Of a stretch of 64,000 bases of DNA, positions 10,942-22,904 are shown one piece after another. The translations under genes were made by a program, and so were the position numbers. The notes under the pieces are model-generated. The model ran no database searches, was not told where the DNA came from, and saw nothing but the letters and a program-made list of their open reading frames with translations. This stretch comes from Niebla homalea (lineage: Eukaryota > Ascomycota > Lecanoromycetes > Lecanorales > Ramalinaceae), in contig JAHGAU010000032.1 of NCBI GenBank assembly GCA_019925105.1, forward strand, positions 124,001 to 188,000. The letters are read 5' to 3'. Numbering within the stretch: position 1 is the first letter of the stretch; each line of letters begins with the position of its first letter.

Positions 10942-13900
10942 ATGGATCATCGACCACCATATATGGCTCAATCCCATTCCCGACCAATGCATACTCTGAA
11001 TGCCCCTCTACCTCCGCAATACCCCTCGCGACCGTCGGTGTATCACAGCCAAAGCGAGCAGCAGCCACAGACCTTCTTCAACAATGACATCTTCTACCCG
11101 AAGAAAGAGCCTCGAAATGACTATATCACATCGGATCAAGAGAAGGGATTCAAAATATTGAGAGTGCTTGAGCAATCACATGGTCCCAATCCGAAAATCA
11201 CGCAGGAAGAGTATGATGGCGCGGCACACTATGTGGATATGCGGGATCAGGAGGAGATGACGAGGATGGAACAGTCGATGATGGAGGAGGAGCAGATGCG
11301 AAGAAATCAAGAAATGCGCAATGGCCGAGACTGTAAGTCACAGCTTTATATTCACGTTCCCCTTGTCCAACTCCCTGGATCATGGACCTGCGTATTCCAG
11401 CTCGACCCTGCAGCAAGCCAGGAACAAGGACCCTCTGGAATGACGGATACGTTACATCACGCTTCGTTGACTACATGAATCATATACTGGAACACTTGAG
11501 GACAATCCTGGATATTGAGTTGACCCCTCATCGTGCACCTATTGAGAGTGAATCAAAAACTCGAATTCGGGCATGTGATGTCGACAAAGATTACTCGCTC
11601 GGCTCGTCATTCACATCAACCGCAATCACGCGGTCAACAAAATCACCAGATTCACCACCCACTAAGAACTTGACAATTTGAAACATCTGGGGTACTGAAA
11701 TATTCCAATACCTACTCATTCACTGCATTGGTCGGCATGCTCCTCAGCTCCCGAAACAGGCCCGAAACCGATGATCCCCACATCCGCCACTTAGAGATAT
11801 CGGCAATTCCCCTTGCTTAGCGGGAGCTAAACTCTAAGCTGCCTGGACCCATCGCCGGTTCATCTTCGGTCGCATGAGGATTTGAGTCTAATTTCTTCTG
11901 GCCACGGCAATAAGGGGAAAAAGAAGAGTAAGACGGGAAATCGGGAATTGGGCTGACATATCTCTTTTTTGGGAGCTCCAGCTTCATCGTCATCAACCTT
12001 GTTGCCTCCACCACCACCTCCACCTCCACCTCCACCTCCACCTCCACCGCCTCCATCTTCGACCTCCTTTCCGCCTTCTTTACATCCACCGACTCCCTTG
12101 GAAGATCCTACCCGAAATTCATATCCTCGGTCAAGCTCGCCCAGGATGTATGGAGGTATGTCACGACTTCCTAGCTACCCCCCCATTCTCCCCCTTTCGC
12201 GTCCCTCCGCCCCTCCGCCACCCCGCAATCAAGCTCCAAATGCATATTCACTATACTAGTGAATCGTAAGTCTGGCTAGTCATGGCACATACTGATTCAA
12301 TATATTGCGACAGTCCAAAACCCCATTTCGGCCCTCCCACCTCCCCCTCCCCCTTTCGCCGGACGCCAAATGCTGCCCCCCCAGTCGCCCCCTTTTACGC
12401 CTCAACTGCAACACCGAGATCCTTCGATCGGATCGTATACCAATGGAAGGGAGTTGCCTACGCCATCTGCATCTAGCAAGCCTAGTAGCATGTCAATATC
12501 ATCCCTGCTAGGGGGCGACTCCTCTAGGCCCCGCGACTCACGCGCCACCTCCATCAATGGCTCATTGGGCTATAACCGCTCCATATCCCACCCACTTGAG
12601 AGTGCAGTATCACCGACCAAGACCGACCCCGAACCAAGGATCGATGCAAGAGTACAAGATCAGCCTTCTGGCTGGCGCACCAACTACCTTGCCTCTCGCG
12701 CTCCCCTTATGCAAGCGGGAGATGGGCGCATGACAGCAAGATCACCTATGAATGCAGATTCTCCACTATTCACGAAGCTCAGTCGATCGTCGGGTGATAG
12801 CGGAAGCCAGATCTCACCTACTTCGGAGCAAGGCCCGTCGCAGAGCTGGCGCCCCACCTACGAAAGGAGCTCCGATCCTGAAAGACACGCAGCCAGGCCA
12901 AACAGCCAACCTGATGGCATGCCTCCTACAATAGAAGCCTTCGCCGGAAGGAAATTGGACGTCAACGGGCGGCCAGCCTTTGATCGACCTGACCTCGAAG
13001 AGATTAGGCGGAAGCAGGCTCAAGACCGGCCACTATACCCTCACAGCCGTCTAGGAATAGGAAGAAAGGAAACGATCGCGCAAGCTTCACCATTGCATCC
13101 GTCTCCGCCGAATGGGCGGAAAGGTTCCAAATACCCCTTCCTCTCCAATGCGTCAAACAACTCCTCCAAGTCCCTGGAAGCCACCCCCAACCGACCAATT
13201 GCAAATGACAAGGGCTACACCGAGCAGAAGCAAAACAGTGTACAGAAAGGGCCGTTGGGCCCCGAAGCTTTGCGACGACTTCGTGATGAAAGGTTGGGGA
13301 ATGTGCAGAAGGAGCCCCTGGACCCGCGACCCCGAAATGTTCAAGATAGCCTGATTGATGGACACGGCGCAGATGAAGCCAGATATCCTGCATCGCTCAT
13401 GGAGATGGATCGCTCCGACAGTCTGGATCGAGCCATCCAACAGACGCGAGAGAACGAAAATGGTCACCGAAATTCCTTGGCGCTGATGTTAGAAAACAGC
13501 CGGGGTCGAGGCCGCTTTTCTCCCCTCCCACAAGCTGTTCAGGGTGCTCAGGGTCGAACGGATGGTCCTTCACGTGATCCGAGCATCAAGAACGAGTTTT
13601 CCAAAATGTTTGCTGGCATTGGAAGTGGTGTGAGCAGTAGTGGATTGGCCGGTAGTGGCACGTCCACACCTTTGGGCTTTCCACCCAGTCCCAAGCAGAA
13701 TGAGAATGACGCTCGACTCTCTTTCGCCAATCGACCCGACCTGGTGGATACGGTCAAGTCGAGGAATGTATCAAGAGGGAGTAATAAGAGGAGTCGAAAG
13801 ACGAAAGGTGACGATGGGAAGGATGGTGAAGGTGGAAAAGGTAGCAAGAGATCACGGCATCACCATCATGCTGGTGGTCATCAGTAAGTTCACCTCACCC

Positions 13901-15033
13901 CCTATTGTATATGATATCGAAGAAAATATTCTAACAGAATCAGTCATCACCATCACGGCACCCACGTGATTGGCGATCCAACAGCCTCCAACCACCACCA
14001 CCATCACCATCCAGACGGCACCATTCACTACCATACCCACATTAAGCCCGCCAACTCCGCATCCACCCCACTCTCCCAAACTCATTCCGCCCCTCCCTAT
14101 ATCACCGCCACCGCCGCTGCCCCGCCCCCTCGCCCTCCCAAAACAACAATCAACAATACCGGGCTCCTATCCTCCATCGCCCACCTGCCCCGTCACCACT
14201 TGGGCTCCGTCCTCTACACTCCCACTCTCTCATCTCCACCATCTTCCCCTAGCTCATCCTCGTCCCCTTCCACCACCAATAAGAGCAAACTCCCCTTCCC
14301 TCCCTCGGTCTTCACCATCCCCCCTCACCACACCTCCCCCTCCAAAGAGAACTGCACCTTAACGATCCGCATTCCACGCCTCTATCTCACCCCGCTCGAA
14401 CGCCGTGCCGTCTGCTCCACCCGTGCGGTATGGGGTACCGGTGTGTATACGGACGATTCAGACCCTTTGGCCGCAGCCATCCACTCGGGCTGGATCCTCG
14501 GCGATTTCGGTGCAGACATCAATCTCGACATGCTGGACCTCCCATCTGGTGATCCTGCCTCCCACAAGAACGGCCATACTGGTGGTAAGGGACCCTTGAA
14601 CAACGATGAGAGAGCGGACTTTGTGGACCAGACACCTGTCAAGCCATTGCCCCCGTCCAAAGGCAAAGACGCCCACTTGACGCTCCTGATCCTACCCCCG
14701 CTCGGCCGCTATAGGGGGAGTATTCGCAACGGTATCAAATCCCGTGATTGGGGGGATGATCACGCCGGCGCGAGTTTCCTCGTCCAGAGCTTACGCTGGG
14801 TGGATGAGGGGGCTGGCAGGGGAAGGGAGAGGGGTGCCAAGGCTAGGCACGAGTACTTGAATCGTAACAGCAGGCCGGACAGGATGATTGCAGGGGGCAG
14901 GTTGAATGGGCTCAGTGGGCTCTGGAGCAGGCAGAAGGGGAAAAGTAAAGACACGGAGGGATCCGTGAAGGGGAGGATACAAGAGGGGAAGATGGATGGG
15001 GTCGTCGTCGTTGCTGCTGCTGCTGCTGCGTGA
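10942..15033 (+). CDS. RXT3: Rxt3-family subunit of the Rpd3L histone deacetylase complex
   Basis: Chromatin protein of the Rpd3L/Sin3 deacetylase complex, judged by its C-terminal domain. Exons: 10942-11332, about 11976-12155, 12314-13883 and 13944-15033, predicted product about 1,076 residues. Introns 2 and 3 are clear (GTATGT...GACAG; GTAAGT...ATCAG). The first intron would be about 640 nt, unusually long here, and two acceptors (after 11975 or 11981) keep the frame. The Rxt3 domain is near 14350-14830: TIRIPRLYLTPLERR, AVWGTGVYTDDSDPLAAAIHSGW, LTLLILPPLGRYRGS, GIKSRDW and SLRWVDEG. N-terminal parts are disordered, with a proline run (12004-12055) and histidine clusters around 13850-14010. 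A short alanine run ends the protein. Confidence 0.85.
12004..12056. repeat. CCACCTCCA-type tract coding polyproline
   Basis: Tandem CCA/CCT codons giving a run of about 17 prolines in exon 2 of RXT3. Confidence 0.85.
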
Positions 15034-15958
15034 TGCGATTCTTCTGAGGGAAAATATGCGCTGTCGAGGATGTTATATGTGTACTATGTATGTGTATGTA
15101 AGCGATTTGAGTTGTTTTTTTTTTTTTTGGGCATATAAAGCGTACGTATTCCAGGCTTTGTACACCTCTATTCCACACCGCATTCTGATTCGAATCAAGT
15201 TGGTCTGTCCAACTCGTCCAACCCGTGATGTTTTGGGGGTTACATTTCGCAGTGTGCCCAAGAAGTCAAAGATTTATGTATAAGCTGTCATGGCAATGTC
15301 GTCCCTCATGACTCGAATCTTTCCCACACACACTCTAGACACACAGTTTTGATTTTTTTAAATATTCTTTTTGGGAAAGTCCAACCGCTTTCTTCTCGTC
15401 CTCATAACCCCTCCATAACGCTGACTCGTCACTTCTCGCCTCACCGCCACTTTTAAGGGCGATAGCAAGCGGTAGGGCGCTCGTGATTGCTGGTGGTGCA
15501 TGCTGCTGCTGCTTCAGGAGGGCAATTTTTTCCCTTGATGTAGTTGGCAAGTTTATATATTCCACAGAGCCCTCCCCCCACCCCAAAAATGAGTGCCTCA
15601 AGTGAATAGATACCAAAAATTTCCACTTTTTTTTGGAATGATGAATACTCGAGTGTGGCGAAGATGAGCTGAGCCGCTTCGAAAGCAGTCGTTCGTGTTG
15701 ATACCCGTAAGGCTTTATTTCGTGGTTTCCCGGCTCCACTGCTCTCGTTTACCTCTTGACTCTCCCATTTCGGCTGTTGAGGGTTGTTCGGAGTGGCTTT
15801 CTTTCCGGGCAATCTTGAGCCGGGGCGAAATCTCTGTCATGACGCCACCATCTCTGCGTTTTGGTCCATCGGGACAACCTCCCTCATCTTCCAATCCTGC
15901 TTGCCCGCTCAGACTTTCTTTGCTATTGGATCAACTGACTGGCAGCCTAACTAGGTTT
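15034..15958. other. Convergent spacer between RXT3 and ARG8
   Basis: About 925 bases between convergent genes. Contains a T run near 15115-15128. A 119-codon open frame on the minus strand (15812-15453) has no recognisable domain and is not called. Confidence 0.45.
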
Positions 15959-17497
15959 TCACCTCCCTGGCGGCGCCATCTCTTGCTGTCCCTTTGTGCC
16001 CTCGATTCTCTCTCCATGCATCGTCACAGCCTCCATCGCTCTTTCGAGAATGCTCAAACCTTCCTCGATCTCCTCCTCGCTGATGATCAGTGGTGGCACG
16101 AACCTCAATGTGTTCTTCCCGCAACTGATGATCAGTAACCCCCTCTCCCTCGCGGCCGTGATCACGGGCGTCGGGTCCTGACTCAGCTGTAACCCTAACA
16201 ATAAACCCCTACCTCTGACCTCCGTGACCACATCCGGGAACCGGTGCTGCAATCTCTCAAACCCGTTCCGAAAGAGTCTTTCTTTGTCCAACACAGAAGA
16301 CTGCAGCGCAGGGTCCGCCAAGCGTTCGACTATATGATGTGCGACCCTTGACCCCAACGGATTCCCCCCAAACGTCGTCCCATGATCTCCCGTCACCACC
16401 GCCCTCGCCACATCCTCGCTCACAATCGTGCCTCCGATGGGAAAGCCATTCCCCAGCGCTTTGGCTGTGGTGATGATGTCCGGATGCGCTTCCTTGGGTA
16501 GGGAAGAATGCGCCCACAGCTTCCCGGTGCGGGACAAGCCGCATTGAATCTCATCGTAGATCAGCACCGCACCGACTTGATCACAACGGCGGCGGAGTGC
16601 GGTGAGGAAACCCTGGGAGGCGGTGTTGACCCCACCTTCCCCTTGTATGGGCTCGATGATCACACCCGCCGTGTTCTCCGTCACATGCGCGGCCAGCTCG
16701 GCGGGGTCGATGTGATAAGGCACCGACCTGAAACCCGGCAGGAGTGGCGAGAAGGGGGCCTGATACTTCGGATTCGGGGTCGCGGACAGCGCGCCCATGG
16801 TCCGGCCATGGAACGCGTTGTGAAAGGAGAGCATCTCGAATTTGTCCTTGTTGTCCGGGAATGCCACCTTGGCATATTTCCTCGCGAACTTGATGGCCGC
16901 CTCATTTGCCTCGGTCCCCGAATTGGAGATGAACGCTTTGGCCGCCGTGGCCATCCCACCCGATTGCAGCGTCGCTTCAATGAGGAGCTTACACAATGAG
17001 CCCGTCCAGGGGTTGTGGTAAAGGTTGGAAGTATGCATCAACGTCTTGGCTTGCGAGGCGATGATCTGCGAGATGGCGGGATCGCAGTGGCCGAGGGCGT
17101 TGACGGCGATGCCGGCGGTGAAGTCGAGGTAGCGCCGGTTCTCGATATCCCAGATGTGGCAGCCTTGGCCTTTGACCATCATAGGTGGCGGACGTACGTA
17201 GGTCGCGACCATATATTGGGTGTGGTCTTTGACGAGCGCCGCGGTGCAGGAGTCGGCGGGGGGGTCGTGGTTGGGGAGAGTGGCTTCTCTCTGATCTAAA
17301 CGTCAATCCAATGATTTCGGAGTAAGGGGTTGGGGATTACGGACGGCGATATCGTTGTCGAGATGCTCTGGTGGGCTGGATGTGGGGACAGCCATTGCGG
17401 AGGCATATCGAATTGATCTGGGGAGCAATTGAGACTGATTGCTTCTCGTATGGGAGCAAGTAATACAGGCTCGACGGAAAGCTATTCTCGAAGCCAT
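15959..17497 (-). CDS. ARG8: Acetylornithine aminotransferase, mitochondrial
   Basis: PLP enzyme converting N-acetylglutamate semialdehyde to N-acetylornithine in arginine synthesis in the mitochondrial matrix. Exons 17497-17341 and 17295-15959, intron 17340-17296 (45 nt, GTAATC...TTAG), 497 residues. The N-terminus MASRIAFRRACITC is Arg/Ser-rich with few acids, as expected for a mitochondrial presequence. Class-III aminotransferase motifs: SNSGTEANEAAIKFARK (phosphate binding), FHNAFHGRTMGALSAT, EPIQGEGGVN, LIYDEIQCGLSRTG and the PLP lysine in TTAKALGNGFPIGG; then TFGGNPLG. Length and all motifs are normal. The gene is divergent from an SDH assembly factor, 242 bases away, and both products go to mitochondria. 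Confidence 0.97.
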
Positions 17498-17739
17498 TTT
17501 TGCCAGGTGTGAGTAGGACAAGAGGAGGTGTGAGTCAATTGACGCCTCGATCGCATAGGTGAAAATGATGAAGGTCCTTATCGATAAGCGATGACGTCTT
17601 GGCAATAATTATCTATCGTGAGCGATTTCGGTGGCTTGATTTCTTCAACCTCTTATTCCATATTCCACACAATCCTACTCAATCCAGCTCACTCCCACTT
17701 TGGTCATACTGTGGCCATACTGAATCCTGAATTTCCAAC
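17498..17739. promoter_or_regulatory. Shared divergent promoter of ARG8 and SDHAF4
   Basis: Only 242 bases separate the two start codons, so both promoters must lie here. No transcription-factor site is asserted. Confidence 0.7.
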
Positions 17740-18246
17740 ATGAAGCGAATCAGCTATCTCACAGCTCAGCTCCACCCCTTACGACGCCTTTTCTCCACCC
17801 ACCCAGCCCTCTCCGCCACTCCATCCTTCACCTCCTCACCATCTCCGCCCCGCCTTCCAGACTCCGATCAAAAGCTCTACGAAGACCTCCAGAAATCATC
17901 GACCGGGGCCTTCAGCACCCCTCGCTCTCCCCCCACCATAAATCAATCGCCGGCAGCCGCCACCGCCACCGAAGAGCCCCGACGAAACCCACCACAGATC
18001 AACCAGTCGCCACACAATGCAGAGGCGCAGAGGTCCGAAGACGCAAACACAAGTACCGTCAACGCGAAGGTGGATGCGCAAGGGAAGGGGGAGGAACTGC
18101 ATCCCGATGTCAGGAGAGGCGCGAGACCCGAGTTTGAGGGGGAGAGGAATCCAAAGACCGGGGAGGTTGGGGGGCCCAAGAATGAGCCGTTGAGATGGGG
18201 GGATGCTGGTGATTGGAGCTATAATGGACGGGTCACTGATTTCTGA
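17740..18246 (+). CDS. Succinate dehydrogenase assembly factor 4 (SDHAF4/Sdh8)
   Basis: Mitochondrial chaperone that binds flavinylated Sdh1 during complex II assembly (family role). Single exon, 168 residues. The N-terminus MKRISYLTAQLHPLRRLF looks like a mitochondrial targeting sequence. The family signature is at the extreme C-terminus: NPKTGEVGGPKNEPLRWGD, then DWSYNGRVTDF at the stop, as in SDHAF4 proteins. The middle (residues 30-125) is low complexity and contains the short duplicated phrase INQSP (two copies). It is longer than yeast Sdh8 (about 138 residues) because of that linker. Confidence 0.9.
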   Translation: MKRISYLTAQLHPLRRLFSTHPALSATPSFTSSPSPPRLPDSDQKLYEDLQKSSTGAFSTPRSPPTINQSPAAATATEEPRRNPPQINQSPHNAEAQRSEDANTSTVNAKVDAQGKGEELHPDVRRGARPEFEGERNPKTGEVGGPKNEPLRWGDAGDWSYNGRVTDF

Positions 18247-18626
18247 GGTGGGAGCATTGATTTCTGCGGCGCGTGTCTTAATGACACCTGATTGTATGGT
18301 GGTAGGGTGGCATATTGGCATTGGCATTGGCATTGGCATTGGCATTGGCATTAGCGTAGCATAGCTAGCAAATCATCAGTTCCTTGTATCGAACTCTCTT
18401 CCGAGCTATTGTAGACCGGCATCAGTCAATCAAAGCCATGTGATGAATAGACTGAGTTTCCCATACTACGACCAAAAAAGTCGCCTTTCTGTCCGACAAT
18501 TCCGTATACTTTGAGTCATCGTGGGGACCGAGCTTTTCCTCCTCCGCCTCCGCAAGCAATGTCTTCACCCACAACCACCTTTGTCTTCAACTCTTCATTC
18601 GCCTCCTCCACCTCCAATTACTCATC
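18247..18626. promoter_or_regulatory. Spacer between SDHAF4 and TRP5
   Basis: 380 bases holding the SDHAF4 terminator, a hexanucleotide repeat (18313-18352), and the TRP5 promoter. CT-rich stretches directly precede the TRP5 ATG. Confidence 0.5.
18313..18352. repeat. TTGGCA hexanucleotide microsatellite
   Basis: More than six perfect tandem copies of the 6-base unit TTGGCA just downstream of the SDHAF4 stop codon. Confidence 0.95.
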
Positions 18627-20982
18627 ATGGAACACATCAAGAGCACCTTCGCACAATGCGCTCAAGAAAAGCGCTCCGCCCTTGTCACATATGTCACGGC
18701 TGGCTTCCCCACCGCAGACGAAACCGTCGACATACTCTTGGGCATGGAAGCTGGTGGCGCGGGTGCGCTCAATCTCCATCTGACAACGCACAATCCATGC
18801 TATCTCGTACTGACTGGTTGAGTAGACCTGATAGAGCTCGGCCTACCCTTCACGGACCCGATTGCCGATGGTCCCACAATACAGAAAGCTAACACACAAG
18901 CATTGAAGAATGGCATTACAGTCGAGTCGACTCTCGAGACGGTCAGGAAGGCGAGGAGGAAGGGACTCCACGCGCCAGTGCTCTTCATGGGCTACTACAA
19001 TCCACTACTGAGCTACGGTGAAGAGAACATACTACGGGATGCGAAAGAGGCAGGGGTTAATGGCTTCATTGTCGTGGACTTGCCGCCAGAAGAGGCAGTC
19101 CGGTTCAGGAACTTTTGTACCAAGGGAGGGTCGGTCTACTTCAAGATCGATTTGTTGTTTGTACTGATGTTCCCACCTCAGATTATCATACATTCCACTC
19201 ATCGCTCCAGCCACGTCAGAGGATCGCATGAAGTTACTCTGCAAGATTGCAGACTCCTTCATCTACGTGGTCTCGCGGATGGGCGTTACAGGTGCGACGG
19301 GAAAGCTCAGCTCGGGTCTACCTGAATTATTGCAGAGAGTCCACACGTACTCCGGAGGAGTTCCAGCGGCTGTTGGATTCGGCGTTAGCACGCATGATCA
19401 CTTCGTGGAAGTCGGTAAAGTCGCGGAAGGCGTAGTCATTGGTTCTCAGATCGTCACAACCCTGGCAAACGCTCCACCCGGGCAAGGCGCTCAGAAGGTT
19501 GAGGAGTACTGCTCGGAGATCACCGGACGCAAAGTTGATCGGTCATCACATAGCGTTACCAATGGCGTTCTCAAGACTCAAGAAGCCGAAAAGCCCGCTA
19601 CCAACGGTCACAGCGAACATCACACTGAGAACGACCATGGAACAACCTCCCCCGCTAGCGTCGACAAGGTGATAAGAAACGGTGACACAGGCCCAGGCCC
19701 CGGCCTTGCCACAGAACTCGAAGCTCTCAATGATCCGTCCACCACTAAACCCACAAATACCGCTGGCCTCCCATCCCGCTTTGGCGCCTTCGGTGGTCAA
19801 TACATCCCCGAATCTCTCATGGACTGCGTTTCCCAACTCCTGGCCTGCTTCGAATCCGCCCGGTCGGACCCAGCCTTCTGGGCCGAATTCCGCTCCTACT
19901 ACCCTTATATGGGCCGCCCCTCCTCCCTCCACCTGGCCGAACGCCTGACCGCGCACGCGGGTCCCAAAGCCGCTAACATCTGGCTGAAACGTGAAGACCT
20001 CAACCACACCGGCTCCCACAAAATCAACAACGCGTTGGGGCAGATCCTCCTGGCAAAACGACTCGGCAAAACGCGTATCATCGCCGAAACTGGCGCAGGG
20101 CAACACGGCGTGGCCACCGCCACCGTCTGCGCAAAATTCGGCATGGCCTGCACCATCTACATGGGCGCCGAAGACGTGCGCCGCCAAGCCCTGAACGTGT
20201 TCCGGATCAAGCTCCTGGGCGCATCGGTCGTTTCTGTCGAGGCTGGCAGCCGCACTTTACGCGACGCCGTCAACGAAGCGATGAGATCCTGGGTCGTGGA
20301 TCTGGACACCACGCACTACATCATCGGCAGCGCCATCGGCCCGCACCCGTTTCCGACGATAGTCCGGACATTCCAATCCGTCATCGGGAGCGAAACCAAG
20401 TCTCAATTCAAGGACCTCAATGGCCGGGGCAAAGACCTCCCCGATGCAGTCATTGCATGTGTCGGCGGCGGCTCCAACGCCACAGGGATGTTCTCCCCCT
20501 TCGAGCACGACACCTCCGTCGCGCTCCTCGGCGTCGAAGCCGGTGGGTCGGGCGTGAAGAGTGGGAAACACTCCGCCACGCTCACGGGCGGGACCCACGG
20601 CGTCCTCCACGGCGTGCGGACATATGTCCTGCAGAACTCGCACGGCCAGATCGCCGACACGCACAGCGTCTCCGCCGGGCTGGACTACCCCGGCGTCGGC
20701 CCCGAGCTCTCCAGTTGGAAAGACAGCGGACGGGCGAACTTCATCGCCGCCACCGACGCGGATGCCTTTGAGGGGTTCCGCGTCCTGTCTCAGACCGAAG
20801 GCATCATCCCCGCGCTGGAAACGGCGCACGCGATCTGGGGCGCTGTGGGGCTGGCGAGGGAGCTGGGGGAGGGCAAGGATATCGTGGTATGTTTGAGTGG
20901 CCGGGGGGACAAGGATGTTCAGAGCGTGGCGGACGAGCTGCCGAGGATTGGCCCGGAGATCGGATGGGATCTGAGGTTTTGA
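18627..20982 (+). CDS. TRP5: Bifunctional tryptophan synthase (alpha-beta fusion)
   Basis: Makes tryptophan from indole-glycerol phosphate and serine, with both subunits in one chain as in all fungi. Exons 18627-18762, 18826-19129 and 19182-20982; introns 18763-18825 and 19130-19181 (donor GTCGGT is weak, but the phase and the restored [16 protein letters not shown] support it). 746 residues. Alpha half: [12 protein letters not shown], catalytic Glu and Asp in [15 protein letters not shown], then [11 protein letters not shown] Thr/Asn/His-rich linker (about 19550-19770) joins the halves. Beta half: [17 protein letters not shown] lysine in [25 protein letters not shown], phosphate-binding [10 protein letters not shown]. 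All catalytic residues are present. Confidence 0.98.
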
Positions 20983-21490
20983 ATGGATCTTGGGCTGCTA
21001 GAGCGGTAGAGAGGAGTAGACGGGAAGGGGGGTGGAGCGTTGCTTCCTAGGGGAAAAGGGGCCTGATTGCATGGTACGAGAGAGGGGATGGTGGTTTCAG
21101 CAAGGAAAAGAGAAATGGGTGATTGTGGGGTTCACTGATGAATTCAAGTAATACTGATAAGACTTGTTGGGTACACGGCATCTCATTCTGGCTTATACCG
21201 ACAAAGACCGCCCCTTCGTTGCCCCTTAGCTAAAGCGACTGCCTAAGCCAGGTCGTTTCAAGGTGAAAGATATCAAAAAAGAGGAAGCCGATGGCTTGTT
21301 GACCGAAGGTGAAAGGATTGATGATTATTTCAAGGCTAGAGATGACATTGAAGCCGATCTGGACAAATCGGACCTGGAGGTCCGATGGCTGTTGCAAATG
21401 GTCATCATGTGATCGGTGTGGTGGGCTAGACGTTCAAAGATAGATCCAGCTCGAGGCGATACCAGTAGCCGCATTGGGATGGTATATTCA
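20983..21490. other. Convergent spacer after TRP5 with a coding-like fragment
   Basis: About 500 bases between convergent genes. A 60-codon open stretch (21230-21412, plus strand, no ATG) has protein-like composition (Lys, Glu, Asp rich); see findings. Nothing else seen. Confidence 0.45.
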
Positions 21491-21751
21491 TTAGTCAAGA
21501 GCTCTCACTTCGTCCGCCTCTAAACCTTTTAAGCCCCGTACTATCATGAAACTGGCCCTCTGCCCTTCTTTGAGGCTTCGGTAACCCGAGGTCACTATGG
21601 CCCCGGAATGTACGAACACATCGTCTCCTTCTTCTGATGTGATAGATCCATACCCCTTTTCATCATTGAACCATTTCACTTTTCCATAGCATCGCCTGTC
21701 ATCCGCGAAGGGGGGCTCTTTTGTGGAAGCTGCACTTGCAGGCACTTCTTT
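21491..21751 (-). other. Cold-shock domain frame lacking an ATG, in frame after the zinc-finger stop
   Basis: An open frame of about 86 codons that encodes a full bacterial-type cold-shock domain: YGKVKWFNDEKGYGSI (RNP1) and DVFVHSGAI (RNP2), then SLKEGQRASFMIVRG and LKGLEADEVRALD. Such domains bind single-stranded nucleic acid. No ATG precedes the domain; the first in-frame ATG is inside it. The frame continues directly from the upstream zinc-finger gene, separated only by the TGA at 21754-21752. Possible explanations: stop-codon readthrough, a recent nonsense mutation in a fused gene, RNA editing or sequence error, or a non-ATG start (GTG at 21745). No convincing intron removes the stop. 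Confidence 0.7.
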
Positions 21752-22904
21752 TCATGCTACTTGCCCCAGACGTAGCTGCACAATCTGTGACTCGAGAAGG
21801 CTTCTTGCCCTCTCATCTGCATATGTGTCCATATGGTTTGAGACGTGCTCGACAAACGCTTCCCATGTAGATCCTGGGCCGAGCGGGCGATCCAGACAGA
21901 AATTACAGATCTGCTCTTCCATGGGTATGAGGACCATTTTGGAGCTCAAGCGATCACACATGAGTGCTTCATCGCCTTTGAGTCGTACATCGTGAATCAT
22001 GTCAAGATGGGCTTTCCATTCTTCGGCAGTCACATAGTCAAGCTGGCACAGAGGGCACACCCAGACTGTTTTTGAGCGATGCCGACTACCTTCGTGATTA
22101 GCCCATTCTTCCTTGGTCAAAATCTTAGCTGATTCAGGACAATGCTCGAAAGAGCATATCCAGGCTGGCCCACCACGCAGCCGCAGGACCTCGAACAGCC
22201 TGTCATGGATCGTGGACAATGCGTTGGGGAATGCTTTGATGAGGATGTTCCATAATTCTGGATCTTGTGATTTAAGGTCATCGGGCACATCTGGGATTCG
22301 AAGGGGAAAGAATGTCTCCGTTGTCACCTCTTTCAGGCGCGTTTGGCAGATCGGCAAAAGTTCAGTTAGACAGGATACGTGGAATCCAATGTCAGTGATT
22401 AACTGGACCCGGTGGTGGTCGTAATACTCTCTATCTTCAACGTCGAGGCCTAAATCGACTTTCTCGAGTGGGCTTTCACCAGCGGCCTTCGATGACCCCG
22501 CTATTGAAGCGCTTTCAAGTATCCATTGGAGCTGGGTAAAGAGTTTGAGAGCGCGTGGCGAGAGCCCATTTTCTAGGTACACTGAAGGTGATTCCCGTTA
22601 GCATAGTCGACATCTTCTATTGGAGCCAATGTTGTGGCTCTTAAAACGTCTTACCGAATCTTAACAAGTTGGAAATTGTGAGCAGGATTGCTGAAAGTTG
22701 GTCTTTTAGGCTGTTGAATCTCTGCAGCCTGTACTCGAGCTCCTTCAAGTCTAAAGATTGGCCCCACAGGAAGATCCGGGCGCACTCATTTTGAAGATCA
22801 CTTTGGGATATTCCAACACAAACATCACTGGATCCATATTCAATGGCGTGTCGCAAGATTCGGAGTACAGATTCGTAGAGTGAAAGAATCATCCCTGTGA
22901 GCAT
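21752..22904 (-). CDS. Fungal C2H2-like zinc-finger protein
   Basis: Function unknown. Exons 22904-22655 and 22581-21752, intron 22654-22582 (GTAAGA...TTCAG), 359 residues; further 5' exons are possible because the frame upstream of 22904 is also partly open. The N-terminal half is helical (LYESVLRILRHAIEYG, ECARIFLWGQSLDLKELEYRLQ), followed by SPRALKLFTQLQWIL. Cys/His clusters are in the C-terminal third: WICSFEHCPES..WANHEGSRH, WVCPLCQLDY...HLDMIHD and QICNFCLDRP...HVSNH, three degenerate C2H2 fingers in the layout of a large fungal family that often also carries HET or NACHT modules. The stop TGA is followed in frame by a cold-shock domain. Confidence 0.75.

Noticed and set aside
15453..15812. 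119-codon minus-strand frame between RXT3 and ARG8
   Set aside because: No recognisable motif, and it overlaps another frame of similar length; insufficient to call a gene.
19546..20829. Minus-strand frames across TRP5
   Set aside because: Antisense shadows of the conserved beta-subunit coding sequence.
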